This document shows positions 54,675 to 63,858 of a stretch of 64,000 bases of DNA, piece by piece; the stretch's first letter is position 1; each line of letters starts with the position of its first letter. The notes under the pieces are model-generated. The model saw only the letters and a program-made list of their open reading frames with translations, did not search any database and was not told where the DNA came from. The position numbers were made by a program, and so were the translations under genes. The stretch is taken from contig CAYRHJ010000013.1 in assembly GCA_964424105.1 (NCBI GenBank), positions 124,001-188,000 of the forward strand. The letters are read 5' to 3'. The stretch is from CAYRHJ01 sp964424105 (lineage in GTDB: Bacteria; Planctomycetota; Phycisphaerae; UBA1845).

Positions 54675-55322
54675 ATGTCGAAAAAGAACGCCATCCCCGG
54701 GCCGGCCATCCGCCGGTTGAGTTTGTATCTGCGACAATTGGAAGCGTTGCAATCCCGCGAGGAGCGGACGATTTCCAGCCGCATGCTCGGAGCCGCGTTG
54801 GGTCTTTCCGACGCGCAGGTGCGAAAGGACCTGGCCTACTTCGGCCAATTCGGGCACGCCGGCATCGGATATCACGTGGAAGAGTTGACCGGTCGCCTCC
54901 GCGAGATCCTGGGAACGGACAAGGATTGGAACGTGCTTCTCGTGGGGGCGGGCAACCTGGGTCGGGCACTGTTGGCCTATCGCGGATTCGCCAAGCGAGG
55001 GTTTCACATCGTAGCCGTGTTTGACAAGGACGTAGCCATCATCGGGCAGACCGTCACCGGCGTGCGGGACGTCACCATTCAACACATCGACGAAATGAAC
55101 GCCGTGGTCAAAGCCCGAAACATTCAACTGGGCATATTGGCCGTGCCGGCAGACGCCGCCCAGGCCGTCGCGGATCGAATCATGTCGGCGGGCGTTCGGG
55201 GCCTATTGAATTTCGCGCCGGTCACGTTGCGCCAAGAGATGGAGGCCATGGCTGCGGTCGATCTGTCCGTCCATTTGGAGCAGCTCTCGTTTCGGCTCGC
55301 TCGCACGAGTCGGTCGAAATGA
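54675..55322 (+). CDS. rex: Redox-sensing transcriptional repressor Rex
   Basis: 215 residues. A winged helix covers about 10-80 (RRLSLYLRQLEAL, then LGLSDAQVRKDLAYFG with the DNA-contacting Lys-Asp-Leu). The Rossmann part starts at VLLVGAGNLGRALLAYRGF. Rex senses the NADH/NAD ratio and represses fermentation and respiration genes. No operator-like TTGTGA-N6-TCACAA sequence was noticed in the window. The C-terminus ends in a short basic tail. Confidence 0.95.
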   Translation: MSKKNAIPGPAIRRLSLYLRQLEALQSREERTISSRMLGAALGLSDAQVRKDLAYFGQFGHAGIGYHVEELTGRLREILGTDKDWNVLLVGAGNLGRALLAYRGFAKRGFHIVAVFDKDVAIIGQTVTGVRDVTIQHIDEMNAVVKARNIQLGILAVPADAAQAVADRIMSAGVRGLLNFAPVTLRQEMEAMAAVDLSVHLEQLSFRLARTSRSK

Positions 55323-55680
55323 CGTTTCCCCCACCGCGAACATCGAAATAAAAAAAACGCCAAACATATTCAGAGCCGCGACCCTGGACGCGACCAAGGC
55401 GGAAGCGTCCAGTATGGCAAACGGACGACGCTGTCCATGGCACTCGAACCGCGTCACTACCTCCAGAAACCACCTGTTCTGGGAGCGGTCTTCCGGTTCA
55501 TTCGAATGGCAGGTCGGTCATTGTGTTGGGCGCTCTAATTTTCGGATGGGCCTGGCTCGCGCGGGACCGGTCCGAACGGCGGGATTGTCTGATCGTTGAC
55601 CGCGGTCACGAATGCGCGGTCCCGCGTGTGTTTCGTCAGGGAGTCACTGCCCGTGCGGCCGACACGTGAAGTTCAATCGT
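55323..55680. other. Convergent intergenic stretch
   Basis: 358 bases between the convergent rex and ParA-like genes. It contains a partial repeat type A start (GAGCCGCGACCCTGG at 55372) and no recognisable gene. Confidence 0.45.
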
Positions 55681-57072
55681 TTAATGAACTTCCAGCACCG
55701 ATCGCTCGCTGCCGCCGCCGGTCGGTTCCGAATCTGGATTCAATGGGTCTGATTGCCACTGACCGTCCACGACGAATTGGTATCGATATCGTCCGGGCGA
55801 CAGCTTCAGTGTCGCCTCGAAAACGTCGGTCTCGTCGATCGGCGCCATCGGATTGGAATCGGGAATCCATTCGTTGAAATCCCCGACCAGCCGAACCTCG
55901 CGAGCGCCGGCGAATCGATTCCGAAATACGATACCCTGTTCGGTTTGCAAAGCCCCGTAAATCTGTGAGAGCTTGCGATTGATTCGTTCGTCCTGTTCCA
56001 GCGAGGTGGACCGAGTCAGCGCTGGCTTTGACGGTGCCTTCGGTGCACCAACCGGGATGATCAGCGTCACCGGCGTCGCTGGTGTCGTCGGTGTGGCTGC
56101 TGTCGTCGGTGTGCCTGGCATCGCGCGGGTAGTCGATCTCGCAGGAGTGGCTGGTGTTGCTGGCGAAACCGACGTGGGCGTGCGGGATTCGTTTTGGGCG
56201 AGCAGTGGCCGCGATTTTGAAAACAGGGGCTTGGTTGACGCGAGAAGTCGATCCGCGTCCCGACCCATTGCCTGACTGACGCGCTCGACATCCGATTGCT
56301 TTGCATCGTCTCGCCCGCCGGCTTCGTCGCCATGCAATTCCGCGCTCAGTGCCAGAAAATCGCGGGCACCCATGCTTCCCGGCGCGTATTCCGTAATAGG
56401 CTGACCCAGGCTCGCTCCTTCTTTCAGCTTGGTATTGAAATTGATGACCGTAGCCATCAGCCTCGAACCAAATCTCCGGCGAAGCTCCGCGAGAAACCCC
56501 CGTCCCATTTTTGTTCGTACGTCGTATTGGTTGGCCAGCACACGTATTTGGATCGACCGATGATGTTCGTTCGCAAGTGCTTCCAGCGCCGCGAGCTGTT
56601 TGGATAGTCCATGTAACGAGAAATAACCCGTGTCCACCGGGAGCAACACTTCATCCGCCCACAGAATGGCACGTTCGTACACCCATTCGCGTTGGGCTGG
56701 GCAATCGATGATGACGAAATCAAAACTCGTCCGCGCTTCGGTGAGGAGGGCGTCAAATCGGTCGAAACGATCGTCGGCTTCAATCCCCAGCCAAGACGAG
56801 CGACAAGGTAGCAGTTGAAAATTCGGCGAAATACCCCAGGCCAAGTGTTTCAACGGAGTCGGATTTGCGTCATTCGACGTCGCGGAGCCTGCTTCCACGA
56901 TGCGTTCCAACATTTCTTCTGACACAGCCAATCCTACCGCGCAATGACCCTGGGGATCGAGATCGACCAATAACACCTGCCGACCCTGTTGGGCCAGCGT
57001 AGCCGCCAGATTGATGGCAACTGTGGTCTTTCCGACTCCTCCCTTTTCATTGACTACCGCGATGGTTTTCAT
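55681..57072 (-). CDS. ParA-like ATPase fused to an AMPK-type glycogen-binding domain
   Basis: 463 residues. The N-terminal ~230 residues are a ParA/Soj ATPase: KTIAVVNEKGGVGKTTVAIN with the signature Lys, LLVDLDPQGH, and FVIIDCPAQREW. A disordered Thr/Pro/Ala-rich linker spans about 285-345. The C-terminal ~80 residues form an early-set carbohydrate-binding domain as in AMPK beta: REVRLVGDFNEWIPDS, then LSPGRYRYQFVVDGQWQSD. Both glycogen-contacting Trp positions (FNEW and GQW) are present. It could position glycogen granules or another polysaccharide body during division. That is inference; no parB is nearby. ATG 57072 is the first one before the P-loop. Confidence 0.85.
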   Translation of the reverse strand: MKTIAVVNEKGGVGKTTVAINLAATLAQQGRQVLLVDLDPQGHCAVGLAVSEEMLERIVEAGSATSNDANPTPLKHLAWGISPNFQLLPCRSSWLGIEADDRFDRFDALLTEARTSFDFVIIDCPAQREWVYERAILWADEVLLPVDTGYFSLHGLSKQLAALEALANEHHRSIQIRVLANQYDVRTKMGRGFLAELRRRFGSRLMATVINFNTKLKEGASLGQPITEYAPGSMGARDFLALSAELHGDEAGGRDDAKQSDVERVSQAMGRDADRLLASTKPLFSKSRPLLAQNESRTPTSVSPATPATPARSTTRAMPGTPTTAATPTTPATPVTLIIPVGAPKAPSKPALTRSTSLEQDERINRKLSQIYGALQTEQGIVFRNRFAGAREVRLVGDFNEWIPDSNPMAPIDETDVFEATLKLSPGRYRYQFVVDGQWQSDPLNPDSEPTGGGSERSVLEVH

Positions 57073-57584
57073 CAGGACCGGCCTTTCCGATGGTTTACAA
57101 TCGTTTTGGATTCGAGAAACGCGATCCGCGAACGAGGATTTGCATGCAGTGTGGATTGCATTTCTGACCACGCGATTGCATTCGCGATTTCAGAAAATCC
57201 CACGCAGGATCGTTATCGCCCGATTTTATCGGCTCTCAACACTGGAAACTTAAGCCTATCGGACCTTGTGCCATGTGGGCATTGAAGGCATTAGCGAATT
57301 CAAAAGGCCATGCCCGGGAAGAAGTTCAAGCGTCAAGCGACGAATCCATCCGGGGTTGAACGGACCAGCCGACCTTTTAGCCTTCGGCGGCCTTGCTTTT
57401 CAGCTTGCGATCACCCGGTTAGAATCCTGGGGCGCTTTTGTCGAGCGAGCGGAATTGACGGCCCGGGAACTTCCAATAGTAGGCCTGGAAACGTCGAATG
57501 GGCCTGGAAACGTCGAATGGGCCTGGAAACGTCGAATGGGCCTGGAAACTGTGAAAAGGCTTCGCCATTCCGGAATCGATACCT
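57073..57584. other. Divergent intergenic stretch with tandem repeat
   Basis: 512 bases between divergent genes, with no credible gene. It ends in a 19-base tandem repeat (57482-57550) just upstream of the coiled-coil protein gene. Confidence 0.45.
57482..57550 (+). repeat. 19-base tandem repeat
   Basis: Three identical copies of GGCCTGGAAACGTCGAATG at 57482, 57501 and 57520, and a partial fourth at 57539-57550. It ends 34 bases before the next start codon, so it lies in the promoter or leader. Confidence 0.95.
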
Positions 57585-59531
57585 ATGACCCGAATCATGC
57601 CCATCATCCTCATCGCTGCGATCGGACCATTGTTGGCCGCTGCTGCCTATTTTTCGGCCCCGGTATTGCTTTCCAGCCGGGACCGTGCGGTCGATCAGGC
57701 AGAATCACACCTGGAACGTGCTCGACGTTTGCTGATTCGCTACAGCGAGAATCAGGAGCGACTGGGCGAGATCATCGAGCAATTGCGTCGAGCGGGTTTG
57801 AACGACGCCGCCGACGCCGACCAAATCGCCGCGCTCATGGAACAACAGCGGGCCGTCTTCGAGGACAAAGATAAGGCCCTGAAAGAAACCTTCCGCGGCA
57901 CGGAGTCCACTCGGCGTCGGGAATTGGACGAGCGGTACCGGGCTGCCGGCGGGGAAATGTTGATGAATTTCCCGGCTGCCGGGGGTATCGGCGTCTCGCC
58001 GGACCAGTGGCGACAATCCGTTCAGGAGGGAATTCGGGCGCGTGACCGCCTGTTTCAAGAGAACGAACAACTAATCAGCCAAGCCGCCGCGGCTGTGCAA
58101 GACGGGTTGTCCATCACGGTGGGAAATGCTGATGGCTCGGCGCATCCGCAGGCCAATCGATTGCAAGGCGTGGTTATGGCTGCCCAGGCAGACGCCGCAT
58201 ACCGGCGAGGTATGCGGCAGCGCACGTTGACGGCCAAATTCCGACACGAGTTTTTGCATCAGACCAACCGCATCCAGGCCTTGGCGATCGATCAGCAGAT
58301 CGTCGAATCGAGTGGTATCCACGATCACATCGATTCCTTGCGGGCGTCGGCCCGGGACCTTTCCGGGCGTATCGAAGCGCTGATTCACAAGCGCGATGAG
58401 CTACAACAGACCATCAGCCAATTGGAAAAGAATATCGCGGCAGCCGAGGGAGAAGCCGCCCATGCCCGCGGGGTTTTGGAAGAGATGGAAGATCGAGGTG
58501 CAAATCTTCTGTCTGCGGATGGAGCCACCAATTTCGCGAGTCAGTACTTGGCCACTTCCGCGGAGTATCGTGATGCCATCGCCCGCGCCCAACGTGTGCG
58601 ATTCGGTTCCTTGCAGAACGCTGAAATCGATGATTCCGGCGATTTTCTGACCGGGTCCTACGTCCCCGCGGAATCGTCGGGAGAAATTATTTTTCAACGC
58701 GGGCTGGTCGATTTCCAACACGATTTGCAAATCGTTACGCTCGACCTGGAAAGCTCAACAGAAGAATTGGCAGATGTCGAAACCAACGTCAGCGGTCTAC
58801 TAGCCGACGCAGAACGCCTAGCCCAGTCTGCGGTGGACGCAAAGACGCAATCTTCGCAGGCAACCGAGATGGCTGCTGTAGCGTTCCGCGAGGCGATCAA
58901 GCTGGCTGATGAAGCGGCGGCGACGTTGGATCAAGCCGTCCGTTTGGCGCGGAGCGCGATCAACGCGCTGCGATCTGCCTCCGGTGTTGCCGGCAACCTG
59001 ATTCGCGAAGCCGGGGACCGCATTGCAGACAAAAGCCCCGCCATTCAGGATCGTTCTGCATCGAAGGTGTTGTCACAAAGCGGATGGCTTTCAGGACAGA
59101 TAAACAACGAAACGGCGCTCGTCCAATTGCAGCTCGCCGAGATTCATCTGCACCGTTACCTTTTTGCAGCTTCGGATCACGCCCTGGCGTCGATGGCCAG
59201 GGAGCGGTTTGGCTTGGAAGACGCCACGCCCGATGCCGTGGCGGCTACGCGTGATCAAGCCAGGTCAGATGCCATCGAAGCGGCTCGTGGGGCGGTACGA
59301 GATTTCGAGCGTTCCAGCCGGGAGCTGTCGAACAACTGGACGGTGGCGGCCCAAGTTGGGGCCGCGCATGACCTGTTGGCCACCCTCGAAGGCCCAGGAC
59401 ACCTGCGATCTGCGATTGATAATTACACTGCCGCTGAACAAGCGATAGCGGGTCGCAGTCGCGAGTTGCAGCATTATGCCCCAGCCATCGTAAATCGGCT
59501 GCGACAGCTTCGGAATCCTTCAACTCCATAG
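57585..59531 (+). CDS. Large exported or membrane-anchored coiled-coil protein of unknown function
   Basis: 648 residues. One hydrophobic segment at about 5-24 anchors or exports it. The rest is Ala, Glu, Gln and Arg rich and predicted to be helical, with long coiled-coil stretches at about 35-90, 225-315 and 385-455. A short stretch GSYVPAESSGEIIF near residue 350 is the only beta-like interruption. I do not recognise the family. The ParA-like gene is divergent and the sigma factor gene lies 401 bases downstream. Confidence 0.75.
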   Translation: MTRIMPIILIAAIGPLLAAAAYFSAPVLLSSRDRAVDQAESHLERARRLLIRYSENQERLGEIIEQLRRAGLNDAADADQIAALMEQQRAVFEDKDKALKETFRGTESTRRRELDERYRAAGGEMLMNFPAAGGIGVSPDQWRQSVQEGIRARDRLFQENEQLISQAAAAVQDGLSITVGNADGSAHPQANRLQGVVMAAQADAAYRRGMRQRTLTAKFRHEFLHQTNRIQALAIDQQIVESSGIHDHIDSLRASARDLSGRIEALIHKRDELQQTISQLEKNIAAAEGEAAHARGVLEEMEDRGANLLSADGATNFASQYLATSAEYRDAIARAQRVRFGSLQNAEIDDSGDFLTGSYVPAESSGEIIFQRGLVDFQHDLQIVTLDLESSTEELADVETNVSGLLADAERLAQSAVDAKTQSSQATEMAAVAFREAIKLADEAAATLDQAVRLARSAINALRSASGVAGNLIREAGDRIADKSPAIQDRSASKVLSQSGWLSGQINNETALVQLQLAEIHLHRYLFAASDHALASMARERFGLEDATPDAVAATRDQARSDAIEAARGAVRDFERSSRELSNNWTVAAQVGAAHDLLATLEGPGHLRSAIDNYTAAEQAIAGRSRELQHYAPAIVNRLRQLRNPSTP

Positions 59532-59932
59532 TCCGATAATCTTCCGTTCTTGTGATGTACCGGCTGTTCAGTGTTTCAGAAGCCAAACATATATTACTAT
59601 GTTACGTTAATAACTGTTGAAAGTACTTTGTTAATCTGGGGTGCTCATTTGAATAGATGTTGGCTGGTCTGCGTTGACTGAAGGCTCGCACTGCGACGAT
59701 AATGAAACGGGACGAAAGTTGTTCCCGACAGGTTCCTATGTTCCGGTTGGTGGGGGACTTGCGATCGAATGGCGATCGACGGCAGACAGGAACGGAGCCT
59801 CGCAGAATACGACAGAGAATTGAAGCCGCCGCCGGCCTATAATGAATGGCGAATGACGAATCAGCCGGCGTTGCCTGTTTGAAATGACCGCGACGGCTGG
59901 TTCGGAAGCCTGGATGGAGCGTTCAACCCGCG
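59532..59932. other. Gap upstream of the sigma factor gene
   Basis: 401 bases without a gene. AT-rich around 59580-59635, so promoter sequences for the sigma factor gene probably lie here. No repeat or terminator is obvious. Confidence 0.4.
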
Positions 59933-61609
59933 ATGTACAGATATCGCAACAACGATATGGCGGAATTGGGTCATCAGTTGACCCTGTCCCCGCGGCATCT
60001 GCGTCCGCGTCAGATCGAGGGGCTTGAGCAGGCTCTCGACTTGATCCAACCCGACGAAACATATCCCTACGAATGGGTTTGCTTTCACATTACCGGGAAA
60101 CGCCTTTCCGGGCGGACCGATCGCGTTGCGATCAGTGGCCAAGACCTGTGGGTCGACCTGCCCACGATGGCGGAACACATTACCCGCAAGGGATCGCCCT
60201 TGTTGTCAGACCTGCCGGCTGAGTATTACACGTATGAAGACGTGTCGGCAGTGTTGAAGGTAAGTACGAAGACGGTTCGCCGCTGGCGGTCACGGGGCTT
60301 GATGGGTGTTCGGGCGATCGGCGAAGACGAGGTGACCCGCTTGCTGTTTTCGAGGCGTTCGGTGGAACGTTTCCGCGAGCGGAACCAAGCGCTGGTGGAA
60401 CGGGGTGCATCGTTCACGCTGTTGACCGAGGCTGAGAAGACAAACATTGTTGACATCGCTCGACGGTCATTGACGAAGAGGCGGCAGAAGTTGCACGTGG
60501 TGGCCAAGTCCATCGCGGAGGAAACCGGGCGGGCGGTGGAGACCGTGCGCTACACGCTTCGGCAGTACGACCGAGCCAATCCTGATCAGGCTTTGTTTTC
60601 GCATGATGGCGAGCCGGTCGTGTCTCGGCGACATCTTTCGATCTGGCGGTGTTACAATAAGGGCGAAACGCCGGCCCAGATGGCCAAGGCATTTTCTTGC
60701 AGTGTCCGGTCGATCCGGTCCATTCTGTTGGAGATGCAAGCCCGGATATTGAAAGACACGCCCATTGAGTACATGGAAAATGAACTGTTCGACGCACCGC
60801 AAGCCGACGAGTTGATATTGAACGTATCGCGGCCTGCGGGTGACCATTCAGGTCCATCGAGGGTCCGGGCGCCGCGCGATCTGCCGGGCTATTTGCGGGC
60901 CTTGTATGACACGCCGCTCTTGAGCCGCGAGCAGGAGGCGGACCTGTTTCGACGCTTCAATTACTTGCGATTCAAAGCCGCTCGTGCCGTCCGCGAGTTG
61001 GACGTTTACAAGGTCACCCAGCGGCAGCTCGATACGATTCGTGAAACGTTGGACGCGGCGGAGGCGCTCAAGTGCGAGATCATCCAGGCCAATCTGCGGC
61101 TGGTGGTGAGCATCGCCAAGCGACACGTTGGGCGGTCGGACAATCTGTTCGAGGTCATCAGTGACGGTAACCTGTCACTGATTCGGGCCGTCGAGAAGTT
61201 CGATTTTTCGCTGGGCAACAAATTCAGCACCTACGGCACGTGGGCCATCGCCAAGAACTTCGCCCGTTCTGTTCCGGAAGAGCATTACCATATGCGGAAG
61301 TACGTCACGGGCCAGGACGAGATGCTGGCCGCCGCTCCCACCGACCGCACGGAGGACGTGGCCGCTGAAGATTTGCAGCACGTGCGGAGCGCGTTGGGCG
61401 AGGGGTTAAGCCAATTGAGCGATCGGGAGCGGGTCATCGTCGAGCGTCATTTCGGGTTGGATGAAGACAAGGACAACCCATCGACGTTGGAAGACCTGGG
61501 CCGGCGATTCGGCGTGACCAAGGAGCGCGTCCGTCAGATCGAGAAGCGGGCCATCGAAAAACTCAGCGAGATCCTTTCGCCTTCACTTCTAGACGCCTTC
61601 GCGACGTAG
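59933..61609 (+). CDS. Sigma-70 family factor with extra N-terminal DNA-binding helices
   Basis: 558 residues. Residues about 98-146 read TYEDVSAVLKVSTKTVRRWR and LLFSRRSVERFRER, a MerR/excisionase-like helix-turn-helix. A second helix-turn-helix-like part covers about 180-265. Sigma region 1.2 begins near 314 (PRDLPGYLRAL), region 2 covers about 375-450 (QANLRLVVSIAKRH, ISDGNLSLIRAVEKFDFSLG) and region 4 about 490-550 (LSDRERVIVERHFGLD, FGVTKERVRQIEKRAIEKL). Region 3 is short or absent. The melting motif is FSTYGTWAIAK rather than the usual FSTYATWWIRQ. A start at 59957 is possible. It probably directs a special regulon. Confidence 0.88.
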   Translation: MYRYRNNDMAELGHQLTLSPRHLRPRQIEGLEQALDLIQPDETYPYEWVCFHITGKRLSGRTDRVAISGQDLWVDLPTMAEHITRKGSPLLSDLPAEYYTYEDVSAVLKVSTKTVRRWRSRGLMGVRAIGEDEVTRLLFSRRSVERFRERNQALVERGASFTLLTEAEKTNIVDIARRSLTKRRQKLHVVAKSIAEETGRAVETVRYTLRQYDRANPDQALFSHDGEPVVSRRHLSIWRCYNKGETPAQMAKAFSCSVRSIRSILLEMQARILKDTPIEYMENELFDAPQADELILNVSRPAGDHSGPSRVRAPRDLPGYLRALYDTPLLSREQEADLFRRFNYLRFKAARAVRELDVYKVTQRQLDTIRETLDAAEALKCEIIQANLRLVVSIAKRHVGRSDNLFEVISDGNLSLIRAVEKFDFSLGNKFSTYGTWAIAKNFARSVPEEHYHMRKYVTGQDEMLAAAPTDRTEDVAAEDLQHVRSALGEGLSQLSDRERVIVERHFGLDEDKDNPSTLEDLGRRFGVTKERVRQIEKRAIEKLSEILSPSLLDAFAT

Positions 61610-62111
61610 CACGTCGCCGGCGTCGATTCCAGAACTTCACGACCCCATCAATAGAATTTGCGCTTGAAACATTCTAGCACGCCGACGGACCAAAGCTTGC
61701 GGGTGGCGTCGCGCCTCGGAAAGCATGGCCGGGCACGCGCAGAATACGCGTTGAAAGAACACTAGACTGCGTTTCACGCGATGGTAACGTGCAGCGGAGT
61801 TGTGCCTATTGGGAAGCGGGCGGCAATTTCAGGTGGTATGTCATGCGGGACAGCTTTTCAGGGCGGCTCGATAGACGGTCTTGGAAGGTATTGGATCGGG
61901 TTTAGCGGATTGAGAAGAGCGCAACGAAAATCTTCGGAAAATTATCGTCAAAATGAGGGATCAACGAGCTGTTTTTTCAGCATATCGTAAGGTCTTGCAG
62001 AAACGATGATTACGGTTCGTGTTGGGATCGGCAGGGGAGTTTTGATGCCTTGCTGCGAGGGTCTGGATGGGATGTGAGTTCAGGTTTGCTCGTCTTTTTG
62101 ATTTTGCCCAC

Positions 62112-62139
62112 TTGACGAGCCGGGGATTCCGCATATTCT
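62112..62139 (+). promoter_or_regulatory. Candidate rRNA promoter
   Basis: TTGACG at 62112-62117 and TATTCT at 62134-62139, separated by 16 bases, followed by a leader of about 367 bases before the 23S 5' end. It fits the strong sigma-70 consensus and position, but transcription has not been shown. Confidence 0.5.
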
Positions 62140-62223
62140 GTCTTGGCTCCGGGTAAATAAATCCGGTTGGTTGATTCTGGCGCTGGGCGTTGCGGAATGC
62201 GGGGCTTGGCGTCGAAATCGCGA

Positions 62224-62236
62224 TGCTCTTTGGCAA
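62224..62236 (+). promoter_or_regulatory. boxA-like rRNA antitermination site
   Basis: TGCTCTTTGGCAA differs from the Escherichia coli rrn boxA (TGCTCTTTAACAA) at two positions. It is in the leader, 85 bases after the candidate promoter and 270 bases before the 23S gene, where NusB/NusE would bind. Confidence 0.6.
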
Positions 62237-63025
62237 GTGAATAGGTGGACGCGGGTTCGTGGCGACGAAGTCTCTTCGGAGACGTGCGTTGCGACGAATC
62301 AGTATGTGGTTCTAGTCCGAAGCTTGGCCTGACCGGCAAGGCAGGCTGCGACGAAAGTTGCGGCGGCGGAAGTTGGTGCAGGTTGAGCATTCTGGATTTT
62401 ATTGAGATGCAAGCGTCTGAGCACATAGTGTTGGAGTTGTCTGGCGGGCTGGCCTGTGGCCGAGGTTGGCGACGGGTCGGTTCGGAAGTCAGCTTCTCAT
62501 GAATGTGGTTAAGCTTTTAAGGGTGTATGGAGGATGCCTTGGCGTCGAGAGGCGATGAAGGACGTGTGTAGACTGCGATATGCTCCGGGGAGTGGTCAAA
62601 CGCGCTTTGATCCGGAGATGTCCGAATCGGGAAACCGGGTATCACTGGGCAACCAGATGGTATCATTCACGGGTGAACGCATAGCCCGTGAAGGCGAACG
62701 CAGGGAACTGAAACATCTAAGTACCTGCTGGAAAGGAAATCAACCGAGACTCCGTCAGTAGCGGCGAGCGAAAGCGGATCTAGCCCAAACCGGGAGGCTT
62801 GCTTCCCGGGGTTGCGGGCCCTCGAGGAGTTACAAAGGCATCGCTAGGAGAACGGTCTGGAAAGGCCGGGCAGAGAGGGTGATACCCCCGTACTCGAAAG
62901 CGATTGCCCTCCTTTGAGAGGTGTCCCAGAGTAGCGCGGAGCTCGTGGAACTCCGCGTGAAGCCGGGTGGACCACCATCCAAGGCTAAGTACTACTCGAC
63001 GACCGATAGTGAAAAGTAGGGCGAC

Positions 63026-63056
<31 letters not shown>

Positions 63057-63102
63057 TTAAAAGTACCTGAAACCATACACCTACAAGCGGTGGGAGCACC
63101 GT

Positions 63103-63242
63103 CTAGAGACTAGAAACCGGGAACTAGAAATTAGATCGCGATCGCGCGATCGCGCGATCGCGCGATCGATTGAACCCTCGACCCCCGACTGGCGGCGGGT
63201 CACGAGTCTTCCAGTCTTTAGTTTCCAGTTTCTAGTCTCTAG
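63103..63242 (+). other. Intervening sequence in 23S helix 25
   Basis: About 140 bases replace the small tip of helix 25. The ends CTAGAGACTAGAAAC (63103-63117) and GTTTCTAGTCTCTAG (63228-63242) are perfectly complementary, so the RNA would form a long hairpin normally cut by RNase III. The centre holds a run of GATCGCGC units (63134-63169). No open reading frame is apparent. Confidence 0.9.
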
Positions 63243-63317
63243 GGTGTGACCGCGTGCCTTTTGCATAATGAACCGGCGAGTTACCGTTTGCGGCAAGGTT
63301 AATCCGTTCCGCGGAGG

Positions 63318-63348
<31 letters not shown>

Positions 63349-63858
63349 AATGAGTCGCAGGCGGTAGACGCGAAACTGAGTGATCTACCCATGGCCAGGT
63401 TGAAGTGTCTGTAAAAGGACACGGAGGACTGAACGGGTTAACGTTGAAAAGTTATCCGATGAGCTGTGGGGAGGAGTAAAAGTCTAATCAAACTCAGAGA
63501 TATCTCGTTCTCCCCGAAATAGCTTTTGGGCTAGCCTCAGGCCACTACTCTGCGGGGGTAGAGCTACTGAATGAAACGAGGGGGCCACCAGCCTACCTCC
63601 TTCAATCAAACTCCGAATACCGTAGAGACTATCCTGGGAGTCAGACTGTGGGGGATAACCTTCATGGTCAAAAGGGAAACAACCCAGATCGTCGGCTAAG
63701 GTCCCATATCCATGCTAAGTGTGAAAGGAAGTCCTTTTTCTGAGACAGCGGGGATGTTGGCTTAGAAGCAGCCACCATTTAAAAAGTGCGTAATAGCTTA
63801 CCCGTCGAGAAATTGGGCGCCGATAATGAACGGGACTAAGCATGGTACCGAAGCCACG

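Larger units (their letters stand above)
61610..62506. other. Region upstream of the 23S rRNA gene
   Basis: 897 bases without a protein gene or 16S rRNA. It holds the candidate rRNA promoter and boxA described below. tRNA genes are not present in it. Confidence 0.6.

Noticed and set aside
61610..62506. 16S rRNA gene upstream of the 23S gene
   Set aside because: None of the universal 16S blocks is found in this stretch.
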